This document shows, piece after piece, positions 21,678-31,084 of a stretch of DNA of 64,000 nucleotides. The notes beneath the pieces were generated by a model. That model saw nothing but the letters and a program-made list of their open reading frames with translations, did not search any database and had not been told where the DNA came from. Positions within the stretch are counted from its first letter, which is position 1, and every line of letters begins with the position of its first letter. The translations under genes and the position numbers were made by a program. This DNA is from Vandiemenella viatica (lineage: Eukaryota; Arthropoda; Insecta; Orthoptera; Morabidae), in the NCBI GenBank assembly GCA_031002005.1, contig CM061919.1, positions 225,058,739-225,122,738 on the forward strand, read 5' to 3'.

Positions 21678-21893
21678 TCAGTCCACGAAACAATATTCAA
21701 AACAAAAATTATTCTTTTTAACATATTGCAGTAAAACATTATTTAAATATTCTTCAAAGATTTCTGTTAACAATTTCTCGGAATTTGAACATGTTTCAAT
21801 TATGTTTCTACATTTATCACATAATTTTTCTACTCTTTTTTTGGATTTGTGAACCAAAATGGCCTGAAAGTTCTCACATGCATAAGGACACAT
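21678..21893 (-). CDS. Unknown small ORF inside the foldback element
   Basis: A 71-codon minus-strand frame, MCPYACENFQAILVHKSKK, then CDKCRNIIETCSNSEK and LLTEIFEEYLNNVLLQYV. It has four cysteines, including CDKC, and a helical tail. It lies upstream of the other unknown frame in the same direction. The family is not recognised, and a chance ORF is possible. Confidence 0.25.
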   Translation of the reverse strand: MCPYACENFQAILVHKSKKRVEKLCDKCRNIIETCSNSEKLLTEIFEEYLNNVLLQYVKKNNFCFEYCFVD

Positions 21894-22393
21894 GGGAAGG
21901 ATTTTTCCTGATGCTGTTATAGAATACTGTGCAGAATATGCTAAATGTTTTTGGTTACTATTTCATTAAAAAAAACCATTAAAAACTTATTAAGGATATT
22001 AATCATAAAATAATGATTTTCTAAAAAAAATTGATGCCGTATATAATGTGACATTTTGTTTTAAATATTATTTCATGTAATTAAAAAAATATGTAAATGA
22101 ATTTGAAATAAAATAAAAACAATACTCAATGATTTCTGAGTATATCAAAGAAATAAAAATATTTGACACCACAGGGATTTGAACCTGGGTTCGCTAAGTG
22201 GGCAGCTTACGGCATGCACCACACTTAAGCTTGCTAATAACTTAATAATTTTAATATTTAAGAGCTATTAGGATATTTTGGATGTAAATGTCTCAAAAAT
22301 AGGGCTCATTTGAAGAAATTATTATAACACAGACATATGGAGTGAATACCCTTCAACATATACTCAGAGGATCGAAATCCATTTTTAACATGT

Positions 22394-22405
22394 CTAAAGG
22401 TATTT
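22394..22405. repeat. 12-bp target-site duplication, left copy
   Basis: ctaaaggtattt, repeated exactly at 26578-26589 on the other side of the PLE. Confidence 0.9.
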
Positions 22406-23120
22406 CCCTTTCTTTTCTTATTTATATCGCCTAGAAGCCGCTTCCATTTTCCTTAGTTGCATCATTGTTGCCTAACGGCCACCTTACGTGTTTGTCCCGC
22501 TTGTTCCTTTTCTGTGTTCTATTACTTTTTCCTTCCTTCTTTCTCTTATTTGTATGTTTTTTTCACGTATTGAATTCGTACGCTAGGTTCCTCCCAAAGT
22601 TCCCGCCATTCTGTTTGTTTTCTCTGGCTTCAGATAACTTCGCGACAATTGATCCATGTTCCCATGTTTATATTTTTAGATCTGTTTATCCTCCTATCGG
22701 GTATTTTTCCATTATTAGCTTACATATATTTTTCCAAATCACTTTTTAAATACTGCTTGTCTGTGGCCATTTAAATTTAATTTTGTTTATGCCGATTTTC
22801 GTGTTCTCAATACAGTTCGACCATATTGTCGTTTTTGTTTGGAGTTTTCTCCTGTTTACTTTCAGGACGAGAATGTCCGAATACTTCACACGTGTCTTCC
22901 ATTGAATGTTTCATTTTTTTGTTTTTGTTTCTCCTGATTAGTGGTTATTCTCAATTTAACCTATAAACAATTGGGTTTTATTAGATCTTACAGGTTTTCG
23001 TTTGTGGTCCAAGATACTATTAGCATCGCGATCTCAAATAAAACATACTTCCGCCTTAGCCAGCGCAAATTTTCTGTTTGTTTTTATGAAGTTTTATTCC
23101 ACGTTTTTGACGTTGGGAGT

Positions 23121-23174
<54 letters not shown>

Positions 23175-23397
23175 CTCCGCTAGATATTATTAGCATTACG
23201 ACTTCATAAAAACCAACAAACATTTATGTTTGGACGTTTATACTCTGCGTTTTGGACGTTGGAAGATTATTATTATTATTTTTTTTTTTTTTTTTTTCTC
23301 TCTCTCTCTCCAAAGTTATACATAGGCTATCGGTAGAATTGTCATTACTTTTTCTCTTTGTGTGACTTTTTACTGACCCTTATCTTTTTAACCCAAT
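22406..23397 (+). promoter_or_regulatory. PLE 5' region, presumed promoter and leader
   Basis: No long ORF is present. It contains T49 (23126-23174) and a second T run (23279-23297) followed by CT repeats. The stretches around 23010-23115 and 23180-23265 are a diverged duplication (ctattagcat, then tttttgacgttgg). No intron or promoter box can be assigned from sequence alone. Confidence 0.45.
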
Positions 23398-26199
23398 ATG
23401 CTACTTTCAGAAATCTATCTGTCCAGTTACCATTTCCATGCCGCACATTTGGCCAAACTAAATTCTCACATTCTGTTTCTTCAGTCTTGCCTCTCTCTAA
23501 ATATTCCGCCAAATGGTTTAACTATTAAACTTCCAGTTTCTGGCTGCCATCCAAAAATTCACCCATCACTTCATGCTTTCCGTTTCAGACAATCCCTTTC
23601 TCTCACCCAGCTGGTTCTTCAACAGTATATTCACATGGCGTATCAACATTCCTCTCAACTTGTCTCACTCCACAAAATCCTCTGCCTTTCATTCCCTCAC
23701 CTCATTCATCATATGCAACAGATCCTGTCAGAGTGCAGACAATTGCAGGCCCATCATGCACAAAAACATCTTCAAAAGCTTTCAGCTCTTGTTAGGAGCT
23801 ACTTATCTCTAGGCCTGTCCCTCCCCTATCAACATTCCACTGCTGTAAGTCACACACCAACTCCACCCCTAGTTGCAAAGACTCCATGCTTGGCTCACCT
23901 CCTCAACCTACCCCATCCAAACCCTTTACCACCTGCTCAAAAACCCCCCGCCTCTCCTCCAGTTAAACCTAAACAGTCAGTGATTAATCTCTCCTCCACC
24001 CCCCTGACTGAACCTCAAATTTCGGTCTTATCCAAAGGACTCACTTTTTCTCCGACCCCCAAGTTCGACCATGCTGCTTTGGTCCGGGACTCATTGGCGT
24101 TCTGCCGCTCTCTTCTCTGGCGGTACCATTTTACCGTCTCAGGAGAACACACCAGTCGACAGAACGAGATTGAGCCCAGTCTACAGCAGTTTAAACCTGC
24201 ATCTTCTCTGGATCCTCCCCGGCTCCCACAAAACCATCCCCTTATTCTATTCCAGGAATTCCTCACATCCTCTCTTTCCTCACCTTCTTTCCTAAACTCC
24301 ATCCCACACTCTAAAAACCTCAGCAATATGGAAACTCGAGCTATGAGAGAACTGTCCAAAAACCAGAACATCATCATCCTCCCTGCCGACAAAGGCTCAA
24401 CCACAGTAGTGATGGACCGCAATGACTATGTGGCTGAGGCCCTAAGGCAACTGTCGGACACTAACACCTACCTTCCACAAGCTACAGATCCCACTACCTC
24501 CATATGCCAGGAAATAAAAAATCTTCTTGACCTACAAGGCCCCCTGCAAGGCCTCTCTCCTCAGTCCATCTCCCTCCTGACTCCCCAGAATCCCCGCACT
24601 CCCACACTATATCTTCTTCCTAAGATCCACAAGACTGGTAATCCTGGGCGACCTATAGTTGCGGCATATGGATCGCCTACTGAAAGGATTTCAGCTTTTG
24701 TGGATCAACATCTCCAACCCTTTGTCCTAAATCTTCCCTCCTACGTGAAAGACACTCCACATTTCCTTGAACGCCTATCCACAATCCACACACCTCTACC
24801 TCCAGACTCCTTCCTGGTCTCAATTGATGTAACTTCCCTTTATACCAACATTCCACATAGCCAGGGCCTCAGTGCCCTAGAATACTACCTAGACCTACGA
24901 CCACCACATAGCCTGCCTAGTACTTACTTCATTTCAACCTTGGCCCATATAGTTCTCTCCAAAAATTTCTTTACCTTTAATTCTGTAGTATATCACCAAA
25001 TCCGCGGTACCGCCATGGGCACCCGCATGGCCCCATCCTATGCCAACTTATTCCTTGGTCGTCAGGAGGAACGTTTCCTGAACAACACTCCCTTTAAACC
25101 CACTGTGTGGTTCAGATACATAGATGACATATTTATGATCTGGACCCACAGCGAAAACCACCTCCTTGAATTCCTCCACTCCCTTAACAATAGCAACAAT
25201 TCCATCAATTTCACCTGGACTTACTCCCGCTCACACATCACATTCCTCGATGTTGACATCATGCTCAGGCACGGTGTCCTTCATACCGCAGTCCACATCA
25301 AACCCACTAATTTACAGCAGTATCTACACTTTGATAGCTGCCATCCATTCCATACCAAACGTTCCCTCCCATACAGCCTTGCCATCCGTGGAAGTCGCAT
25401 TTGCTCTGACGCTCATTCTCTCCATCAATACTCACAAAACCTATCCCAAGCCCTTATTTCCCGTTGTTACCCCAGGGATCTTGTACATAAACAGATCTCC
25501 CGCGCGATCAACCACCCTCCACGTAACCACTCTCACTTGTCTCCTACAAAAACCAACCATAGCCCTGCCTTTGTCACTCAGTTCTCTCCTGGCCTCGAGT
25601 CCATCAACCATATTTTGCGACAGGGGTATGACTTCCTTCGCTCATTTCCGGAAATGCGTACTCTCCTACCCAAAATTCTACCCAATGTCCCTCGTGCATG
25701 TTTTAGCAGACCACCCAATCTTAAGAACATCTTAGTCCACAAATACCCTCCGTTAGACTCTCCAAAAGCACCATATGGCTCTTATCCTTGTAATAGACCC
25801 CGCTGTAAAACCTGCAGCATGCTTCCACCCACCACTACATATTCCAACCCCACCACAGGAGAAACTTTCCCCATTATTGGACATGCCACCTGTTCAACCA
25901 CTCATCTGATATACCAACTAACTTGCCGCTTTTGCACCAGTTCTTACATAGGCCTCACCACACAGCAACTCTCTGTTAGAATGAATGGCCACAGACAAAC
26001 AGTCCATACTCGTAACCTGTACCTTCCAGTACCAGAACATGCCAATAGCCATGATTCCAACAACCTCAACGACTGTTTCACTGTGAGAGCAGTCAGAGTT
26101 TTCCCTGACAGCACCACTTCAGCAGAACTCCGGAGATGGGAACTAGCGTACCAGAATATCCTGGATACAAGACACCCACCTGGACTTAATCACCGTTAA
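23398..26199 (+). CDS. Penelope-like RT with C-terminal GIY-YIG endonuclease
   Basis: An intact 933-codon ORF that copies element RNA into DNA and nicks the target. In order: an N-terminal region of about 320 residues rich in Ser, Leu and Pro; the PLE RT with ADKGST (330-335), LPKIHK (407-412), GRPIVAAYGS (417-426), D477 in SIDVTSLYTNIP, the GTAMGTRMAPSYANL block, and YIDD at 574-577; a linker with the CKTC pair (803-806); and a GIY-YIG domain with LIY (837-839), YIG (850-852), R861, H865 and E880. The RT class is telomerase-like. All catalytic residues I can identify are present. Family proteins are usually somewhat over 800 residues, so this one has a longer N-terminus, and an in-frame Met further in could be the true start. 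Upstream splicing is also possible, since PLEs can carry introns. Confidence 0.95.
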   Translation: MLLSEIYLSSYHFHAAHLAKLNSHILFLQSCLSLNIPPNGLTIKLPVSGCHPKIHPSLHAFRFRQSLSLTQLVLQQYIHMAYQHSSQLVSLHKILCLSFPHLIHHMQQILSECRQLQAHHAQKHLQKLSALVRSYLSLGLSLPYQHSTAVSHTPTPPLVAKTPCLAHLLNLPHPNPLPPAQKPPASPPVKPKQSVINLSSTPLTEPQISVLSKGLTFSPTPKFDHAALVRDSLAFCRSLLWRYHFTVSGEHTSRQNEIEPSLQQFKPASSLDPPRLPQNHPLILFQEFLTSSLSSPSFLNSIPHSKNLSNMETRAMRELSKNQNIIILPADKGSTTVVMDRNDYVAEALRQLSDTNTYLPQATDPTTSICQEIKNLLDLQGPLQGLSPQSISLLTPQNPRTPTLYLLPKIHKTGNPGRPIVAAYGSPTERISAFVDQHLQPFVLNLPSYVKDTPHFLERLSTIHTPLPPDSFLVSIDVTSLYTNIPHSQGLSALEYYLDLRPPHSLPSTYFISTLAHIVLSKNFFTFNSVVYHQIRGTAMGTRMAPSYANLFLGRQEERFLNNTPFKPTVWFRYIDDIFMIWTHSENHLLEFLHSLNNSNNSINFTWTYSRSHITFLDVDIMLRHGVLHTAVHIKPTNLQQYLHFDSCHPFHTKRSLPYSLAIRGSRICSDAHSLHQYSQNLSQALISRCYPRDLVHKQISRAINHPPRNHSHLSPTKTNHSPAFVTQFSPGLESINHILRQGYDFLRSFPEMRTLLPKILPNVPRACFSRPPNLKNILVHKYPPLDSPKAPYGSYPCNRPRCKTCSMLPPTTTYSNPTTGETFPIIGHATCSTTHLIYQLTCRFCTSSYIGLTTQQLSVRMNGHRQTVHTRNLYLPVPEHANSHDSNNLNDCFTVRAVRVFPDSTTSAELRRWELAYQNILDTRHPPGLNHR

Positions 26200-26577
26200 A
26201 TTCCAATTAACCCATCACTACCCCTTTTTTTTTTTTTTTTTTTTTTTTTTCTCTATGTTTATACCGTACCATTACTACATTTGCTCATTTTACCATCGCC
26301 TGCCAAAATATTAAATATATTATCTCAGACATTGTATACCGATATCGATAGTCTACTCCTTATCCGCCCCCCCCCCCCTCACCACAACACGGTTAGTCAT
26401 TAGGTAACGTTCGGTGTGCACACACGTTCCGAGCCTAATGGCCCGTTTTTTCTATTTGTGAGCAAGGCATATGCCGAAATATTGTGTTGTTTGTTTGTCA
26501 GCATTAGTGTTCTCTCATCGCATCCGTCCACTTTGGTATGTGGTGGGTTAATTTCCCTTTCTTTTCTTATTTATCGC
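26200..26577 (+). repeat. PLE 3' region and terminal repeat
   Basis: This contains a T26 run (26225-26250), a C9 run near 26371, and the hairpin ggcatatgcc (26466-26475) followed by gaaatattgtg. It ends tggtgggttaatttcccttt and the copy of the element start. Other PLE tails in the window (12601-13060, 56407-56635, 61200-61385) share the hairpin and tail layout. Confidence 0.75.
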
Positions 26578-26589
26578 CTAAAGGTATTT
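26578..26589. repeat. 12-bp target-site duplication, right copy
   Basis: ctaaaggtattt, identical to 22394-22405. Confidence 0.9.
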
Positions 26590-26736
26590 AAGTGAGATGT
26601 GAGAAGCGGCAGGCACCGTAGGATCCCAGAAGACAACATTTATTCAGAACCTACAGTACCATCCTCCTCTTCCAAACAATTTTCAGCTTGATGTTTTTAT
26701 ATGAACAAATCCACCATACATTTTAAGTTACGTGGA

Positions 26737-27783
26737 TGAGCCTAAACATTATGGCTACTTCCCACCGCGATACTGAAATGGTGATGATGTGGGTACTTCA
26801 TATAGAATGGAAGTATATAAGTGGAGCACAGACGCATGGGGAGTCGTCCTAGTGATGATACATGCTGCAAAGGGCACACTGTTATAGCCTTGTGCATGGG
26901 AATGAGCAGCTCAGAAATGGTGAGGCGGGTTGGCTATTAATGTGCCATTGTAGTGAGCATTTACAGAAAAAGGTTGAAGGATGATGAAACCCTAAGTAGG
27001 CAATGAGGTTATGAAAATTCACACCTCATTACAAAACATGAAGTTCAGAGCCTCACTTGTTCTTTAAAGCTGGATTGGGGACCATCTGTGGCAAATCTGA
27101 TGGCAGGATACAATGCTGAAGCAGGCACAAATGTTTTGGAGCACACCGTTCAGTGCACATTGTTGAACATGGAGCTCTGTAGCAGATGGCCCATACATGT
27201 TTCCACGTTTAACCTATATTGTCAATTGCAGCTGCAGTAAGCACAAGAGTAAAACTGGACCATGGAACAATGGAAAAGAGTCACCTTGTTGTGTCTAAAT
27301 ATGCAGCGTTCTCGCAAATGGTTGTTTGAAACAAGTATTATGTCACAACGCATTCACCTCGATTTCCCTGAGACCTGTAGTGATCATCCATGGACTACTT
27401 GAAAATTATTATAGACCACCTGCACCCCTTGATACTTTATACAGCGATGCCATCTTCCAACAGTTTAACTGTCCATGTCACAAGGCCAGAATCATGATAC
27501 AGTGGTTTGAGGAACATAATAGTAAACTCATGTTAGTGTCTTAACCATCAAAGTCGTTTGATTTCAAGCTGACAGATTATGTCTGGGACGCTATTGTGCT
27601 CTAGTGTCATGTTCACAAACCACCGATCGGTAATTTAGAGAATTGTATAAACATGCGGTGCCAGATACCTCCAGAAAACTAGCAAGGTCTTTTCAAATTG
27701 ACACCATGCTGAATCACTGCTGTTCTGCATTCTAAAGGTGAACCAACACACTATTAAGCAATTAGCCATAATGTTATGGCTCA
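26737..27783 (+). mobile_element. Tc1-like DNA transposon, decayed
   Basis: Termini tgagcctaaacattatggct (26737) and its near-complement at 27763-27783 form inverted repeats with two mismatches, bounding 1,047 bp. Near the right end the plus strand still reads FDFKLTDYVWDAIV, then HKPPIGNLENC, QIPPEN, ITAVLHSKGEPTHY and a stop. This is the C-terminus of a Tc1-family transposase (the DLxPxExxWD region and the ending T-x-Y). Several stops interrupt it. The DDE domain N-terminal to this is not readable. Confidence 0.75.
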
Positions 27784-28324
27784 CAGCATATAACATATGG
27801 GTTCTATACTACATCAGTGTTATTAATTGGTAACTCTGCAGATATTCAGAAAATTCTTGAGAATTCTGTCAAGTTAAAAGAAGTAAGTGGCTGAGCTTGC
27901 ACAAGCCTTGAGCCCTTCAACTTTGGTGAGTGTTGGGTGTATTTTATCTATCCTTTCCATATTAATCCATAATTAGGTATTTTCATTTTAATAAAAGGGG
28001 AGGTAGGGGATTGATGAAAAATATTTGTTTGGATTTACTTTAAGTACAGGAGGTAACAGATATAAGAAAAAAATTTGAATAATGTTTTGAAAAGTGATAA
28101 AGTTGGAGTAAACAAAATACAACTAAAGAAGCCAAGATACAATTTTTGGACAGCATAATTTATGAAATTTTTAACATGGATTTTACACCATACATGATCA
28201 TACATGTTCTGTGGCAAACTAAACCATATAGTTGTGTCAGGAAGGGATGGTGTGATATTGAACAGAGATGGAAATTGTAGGAAGCACCTCTGATGCCTCT
28301 AATGGCAAAGAACAGGAAGAAACT
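27784..28324. other. Intron DNA with a PLE-tail fragment
   Basis: Bases 27868-27995 carry a rearranged PLE tail: ttggtgagtgttgggtgtat then tttatctatcctttccat, preceded by gagcttgcacaagcc, a sequence also found at 56430 and 30036. The rest is unassigned. Confidence 0.5.
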
Positions 28325-28470
28325 TGTCCAGAGGCTTTTGAGGGAACCATCCCAGAATTGGCCTATAGTGATTTCAGGAAACCATGGAAAACTATAGTCT
28401 GAATGGTCACATGGAAATTTGAAGCCATGTCCTACCCAATGTCATGCTCAGACACCCACCCACCAGGTTC
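28325..28470 (-). repeat. tRNA-derived SINE, diverged
   Basis: The minus strand reads ggcttcaaatttcc (degenerate B box) followed by gttttccatggtttcctg, then aaatcac and tctgggatggttccct, the body shared with the SINEs at 53653 and 58331. Confidence 0.65.
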
Positions 28471-28751
28471 GGTGGGAATGAGAACTGAAATGAATTATCA
28501 AAAAAATTACCAGAGAGGCTAGTGATATGTTCAACAAGGATATGTATGTATTATCTGTTTAACAGGAAACCTAATTTTTTTTTTCCCAAACTTGGAGATC
28601 CAGCAGTTCTGAAAAATATTAAATGAACTGTAAAGTAGTTTTGCGAGTCAACTTGCACATTAATTTTTTTTTATCTAAGTCAGGCACAGTAAGATAAAGT
28701 TATTACAGTGCTAAAGAACCATATGATATTTACATTCATGGCTGAACTTAC

Positions 28752-28974
28752 ACTGGACAAAACATTTCCTATCCTGTCAATATTTTCAACATCACCAGCT
28801 TCTGCAAGTTTGTTCAGAAGAAACTTGAAAACCTGTGGAGTTGGATATGTTCCACTATCCAGCAAGTCATAAGCAACCTTGAGTGCTTCTCCTTGTCGTC
28901 CAGAATGCAGAAGCTTTTCTATTAAAATTGACAAATTAGTAATGCTAAGTTTCTGAGAACCCGTATCATGCACC
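28752..28974 (-). CDS. LRPPRC: LRPPRC exon 7
   Basis: A 223-bp exon from a ccttgcag acceptor (28974) to a GTAAGT donor (28752), phase 2 to 0. It encodes VHDTGSQKLSITNLSILIEK, LLHSGRQGEALKVAYDLLDS, then TYPTPQVFKFLLNKLAEAGD and VENIDRIGNVLSS. The pattern of two helices of about 15 residues with LLHSGRQGEAL and LAEAGDVENI turns is a clear PPR-like repeat pair. It is only 105 bp from exon 6. Confidence 0.9.
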
Positions 28975-29079
28975 CTGCAAGGAAAACATCAGTAGTTGTA
29001 ATTATTACAAACAATATGAAAAGAACAATATAAATACTGATCCCCGCAACATTATGATTGAATTAAAACAAAAAGGTAC

Positions 29080-29353
29080 CTTCTTTTAATCTCTAATGCT
29101 TCATCTAAATTATTTTGAATTAAAGCTTTCTTGAATTCCGGATGGCGTTCATTTGGCATTTTGGTTAATGTCTCAGATTCAGTTTTCGGTTTCTTTAATT
29201 CTTGTGAAATCTGTGGTATAACAAATGGAACTTTCCGCCCATTTCTTTCCAATAAGGTTCCAAGAGAAAAAAGAAACTCATCAGTTGGTTGTACATCCTC
29301 TTCTTGCATCCTTGTCCACAATCCAAGAGCCTTATCAACTTCTTCTTTATTAC
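29080..29353 (-). CDS. LRPPRC: LRPPRC exon 6
   Basis: A 274-bp exon from a gatgtgtag acceptor (29353) to a GTACCT donor (29080), phase 1 to 2. It encodes NKEEVDKALGLWTRMQEEDV, QPTDEFLFSLGTLLERNGRK, a linker with KKPKTESETLTK, then ERHPEFKKALIQNNLDEALE. The first half is a PPR repeat (WTRMQEEDVQPTDEFLFSL is the classic helix-turn wording). The Lys/Glu/Thr-rich linker is probably an inter-repeat loop. The upstream intron is about 10.6 kb. Confidence 0.9.
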
Positions 29354-29970
29354 CTACACATCATAATTGTTTTTAGGGTACATATTCAATTGTTACATAA
29401 ATATTTTTTCCATACATGACTAGACAATTTATAGCATTTACTCCCAAAAATTATATACCTGACAAGTAAGATTTTCAAGAAAAAAAAAGAAAAAAAATAT
29501 ACTCAGTTATGGCAAGAATAGATATAGAAGACATTTACAAAGGTAGAAAACATTGAAATTGTATGCCAAGTGCATTCCTGAACTTGGTCTTTGACAACTA
29601 AGAAGTAGTGTGAAAATATCAATAACTGCATTTGTATTTCATTTCACGCCCAATGAGATGTCTGCTACAGAGAGTGATAAATTCTCTAACCTCAACAAGA
29701 CTTTACTACTTTTATTAGGTAAACAACAGTACATAGCCAAAAAGGACAAATGGAAACTTCAATCATAGATCAGTGAAGCAGATGACAGAATTTGTCCTTT
29801 CAAACCCAATCAATGACAAATGAAGTGTCTGATTGAAAACACAATTCTATGACAGAGCACACAAGGTCCCTACAACTTTAAAAAGAATGGTTTTAGCTGA
29901 AAATCTTATTAACCCACAATATTTGTAGGCAAAGTTGAAAGGAGGAAGGTAGCACCAACAAAAAATACTT
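29354..29970. other. Intron DNA, nothing recognised
   Basis: No gene or repeat is supported. Confidence 0.35.
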
Positions 29971-30260
29971 CACACCACAAAAAATGTAATATTTCAGGCT
30001 ATGCTCTTACTCCCTCAAAATAGAACCATGTGACTGAGCTTGCACAGGCACCCACAGTTGTGTAGCTTTGTTGATCGCTGGTGCCTATTCAAGTTCAATC
30101 TTAAGGTTCTATTTGTACAGTTTGATGGTTCTATTTTCAAAAGTAAGGGCATAGCCCCAAAAATTACATTTGCTGTGAACTGTTTGTTGTAATTGCTGCC
30201 CTTCTTCATTCAACTCTAAGCGATGGGTGTATTTTATCTTTTCTTTACCATATTAATATC
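29971..30260. mobile_element. Inverted pair of PLE terminal-repeat fragments
   Basis: 29971-30028 and 30126-30180 are inverted copies (shared blocks aaatgtaat, ctatgc, cttact and aaaatagaacca). The plus-strand copy contains agggcatagcccc then aaaaattac, the hairpin-plus-A-rich motif of PLE tails. The block ends gatgggtgtattttatct at about 30222-30239, the PLE tail. Confidence 0.6.
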
Positions 30261-30796
30261 ACAGAATGACATTTCTTCCTGCTCCATTGTTGCTGATATG
30301 TTTGTAACTAACATCAGCAAAATGAAAAATTAACATGTTTTCTGTTTATGAAAAAATTTGCAGGATTATAGTCTTTTTGATGCCACTTGTACATATTGCA
30401 GTGCTAAGCCTACATGTGTTCACATCCAATTCCCTCACCATGTGGCTTATCTGATCACATGAATAAGAATTACTACCAAAATTTAGTGATGTGTGTTTGT
30501 ATTATTGTGTTTACCATTGCCTCCTGCCTTCCTTCATCTCTGATCGTGCTGGCTCCATTTTCTCTATTAGTCAATATTTGCCTAGAAGCATTTTACCTCT
30601 TATTAACATCAGCATATACTGACAGATACAACAAATCTGACTGGTAAGAAGGCTATAACTTGCATCCTACTGATTACAATGAATTTTAGTATGATGGTTA
30701 ACGCCACGGACGAAGGCAGGAGGACTGTGATGAGTAAACAAACACACACACACACACACTTTACAACATCTTGATATAAACCTTAATATTGTTTTA
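30261..30796. other. Unassigned intron DNA
   Basis: No gene. A short (ca)n lies near 30742-30759. Confidence 0.35.
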
Positions 30797-30890
30797 GGTA
30801 ACAATGAAAGTAAAGAAATGCCGTGAGGCAATATTTATATGGAAAGACAGATGAAATACACCTGTCTTTCCATATTAATATTGTTTTATT
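30797..30890. repeat. Palindrome at a PLE-tail fragment
   Basis: aatgccgtgaggcaatattta followed by atatggaaagacag and its complement ctgtctttccatat (about 30838-30876). The first part, gccgtgaggcaatatttata, also occurs reversed at 56588-56611 and diverged at 6493-6518. Confidence 0.6.
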
Positions 30891-31084
30891 TATTTATCTA
30901 TGTATCAATCTTGTTTCAAGGATCCCTGCTGAGGAAGGACCTCTGGGATATGAAACATGTCACTATTAATACACAAACATACGAGTCATAAACATAGTGA
31001 AAACAATCATACGTTACAAAGACAAATTAAAGAGAAAAATAAACAATTTTTACAACTGAGTTTTGCAAAAGCTCATATTGACTA

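Larger units (their letters stand above)
20777..22395. mobile_element. Foldback element with about 330-bp terminal inverted repeats
   Basis: The left arm (20777-21110) and the right arm (22056-22395, reversed) share long blocks: gacatgttaa, atcctctgagta, attcactccatatgtc, tttcttcaaatgagcccta, aatattaaaattatta, and ttcaaattcatttacat. The ends read agacatgttaa in both directions. Identity is partial, so the insertion is old. Each arm contains a tRNA-like stretch, clearest in the right arm (minus strand 22237-22166) with an A-box-like and a B-box-like motif. Interior minus-strand frames are described separately. The PLE at 22406 inserted at its right edge. Confidence 0.75.
22406..26577 (+). mobile_element. 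Structurally complete Penelope-like element
   Basis: This 4,172-bp element lies between exact 12-bp duplications (22394-22405 and 26578-26589). It begins ccctttcttttcttattta at 22406 and its last bases (from about 26554) repeat the same sequence, followed by tcgc. The element thus ends with a short copy of its own start, the pLTR-type arrangement of Penelope-like elements. Parts: a 5' region of about 990 bp with a T49 run, one intact ORF (23398-26199), and a 3' region of about 380 bp with a T26 run and a hairpin (ggcatatgcc) followed by gaaatattg. The intact ORF and exact duplication point to a recent insertion. Confidence 0.88.

Noticed and set aside
22465..22749. 94-codon Phe/Leu-rich frame as a membrane protein
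   Set aside because: It lies in the T-rich 5' region of the PLE; the hydrophobicity reflects T-rich codons.
23002..23193. Plus-strand frames ending in long Phe runs
   Set aside because: They result from the T49 run in the PLE 5' region.
24015..24422. Minus-strand 135-codon frame
   Set aside because: Antisense shadow of the intact PLE ORF with no motif of its own.
25166..25735. Plus-strand 189-codon frame rich in Ser, Thr and Pro
   Set aside because: Alternative frame within the PLE ORF, explained by the codon composition of the real frame.
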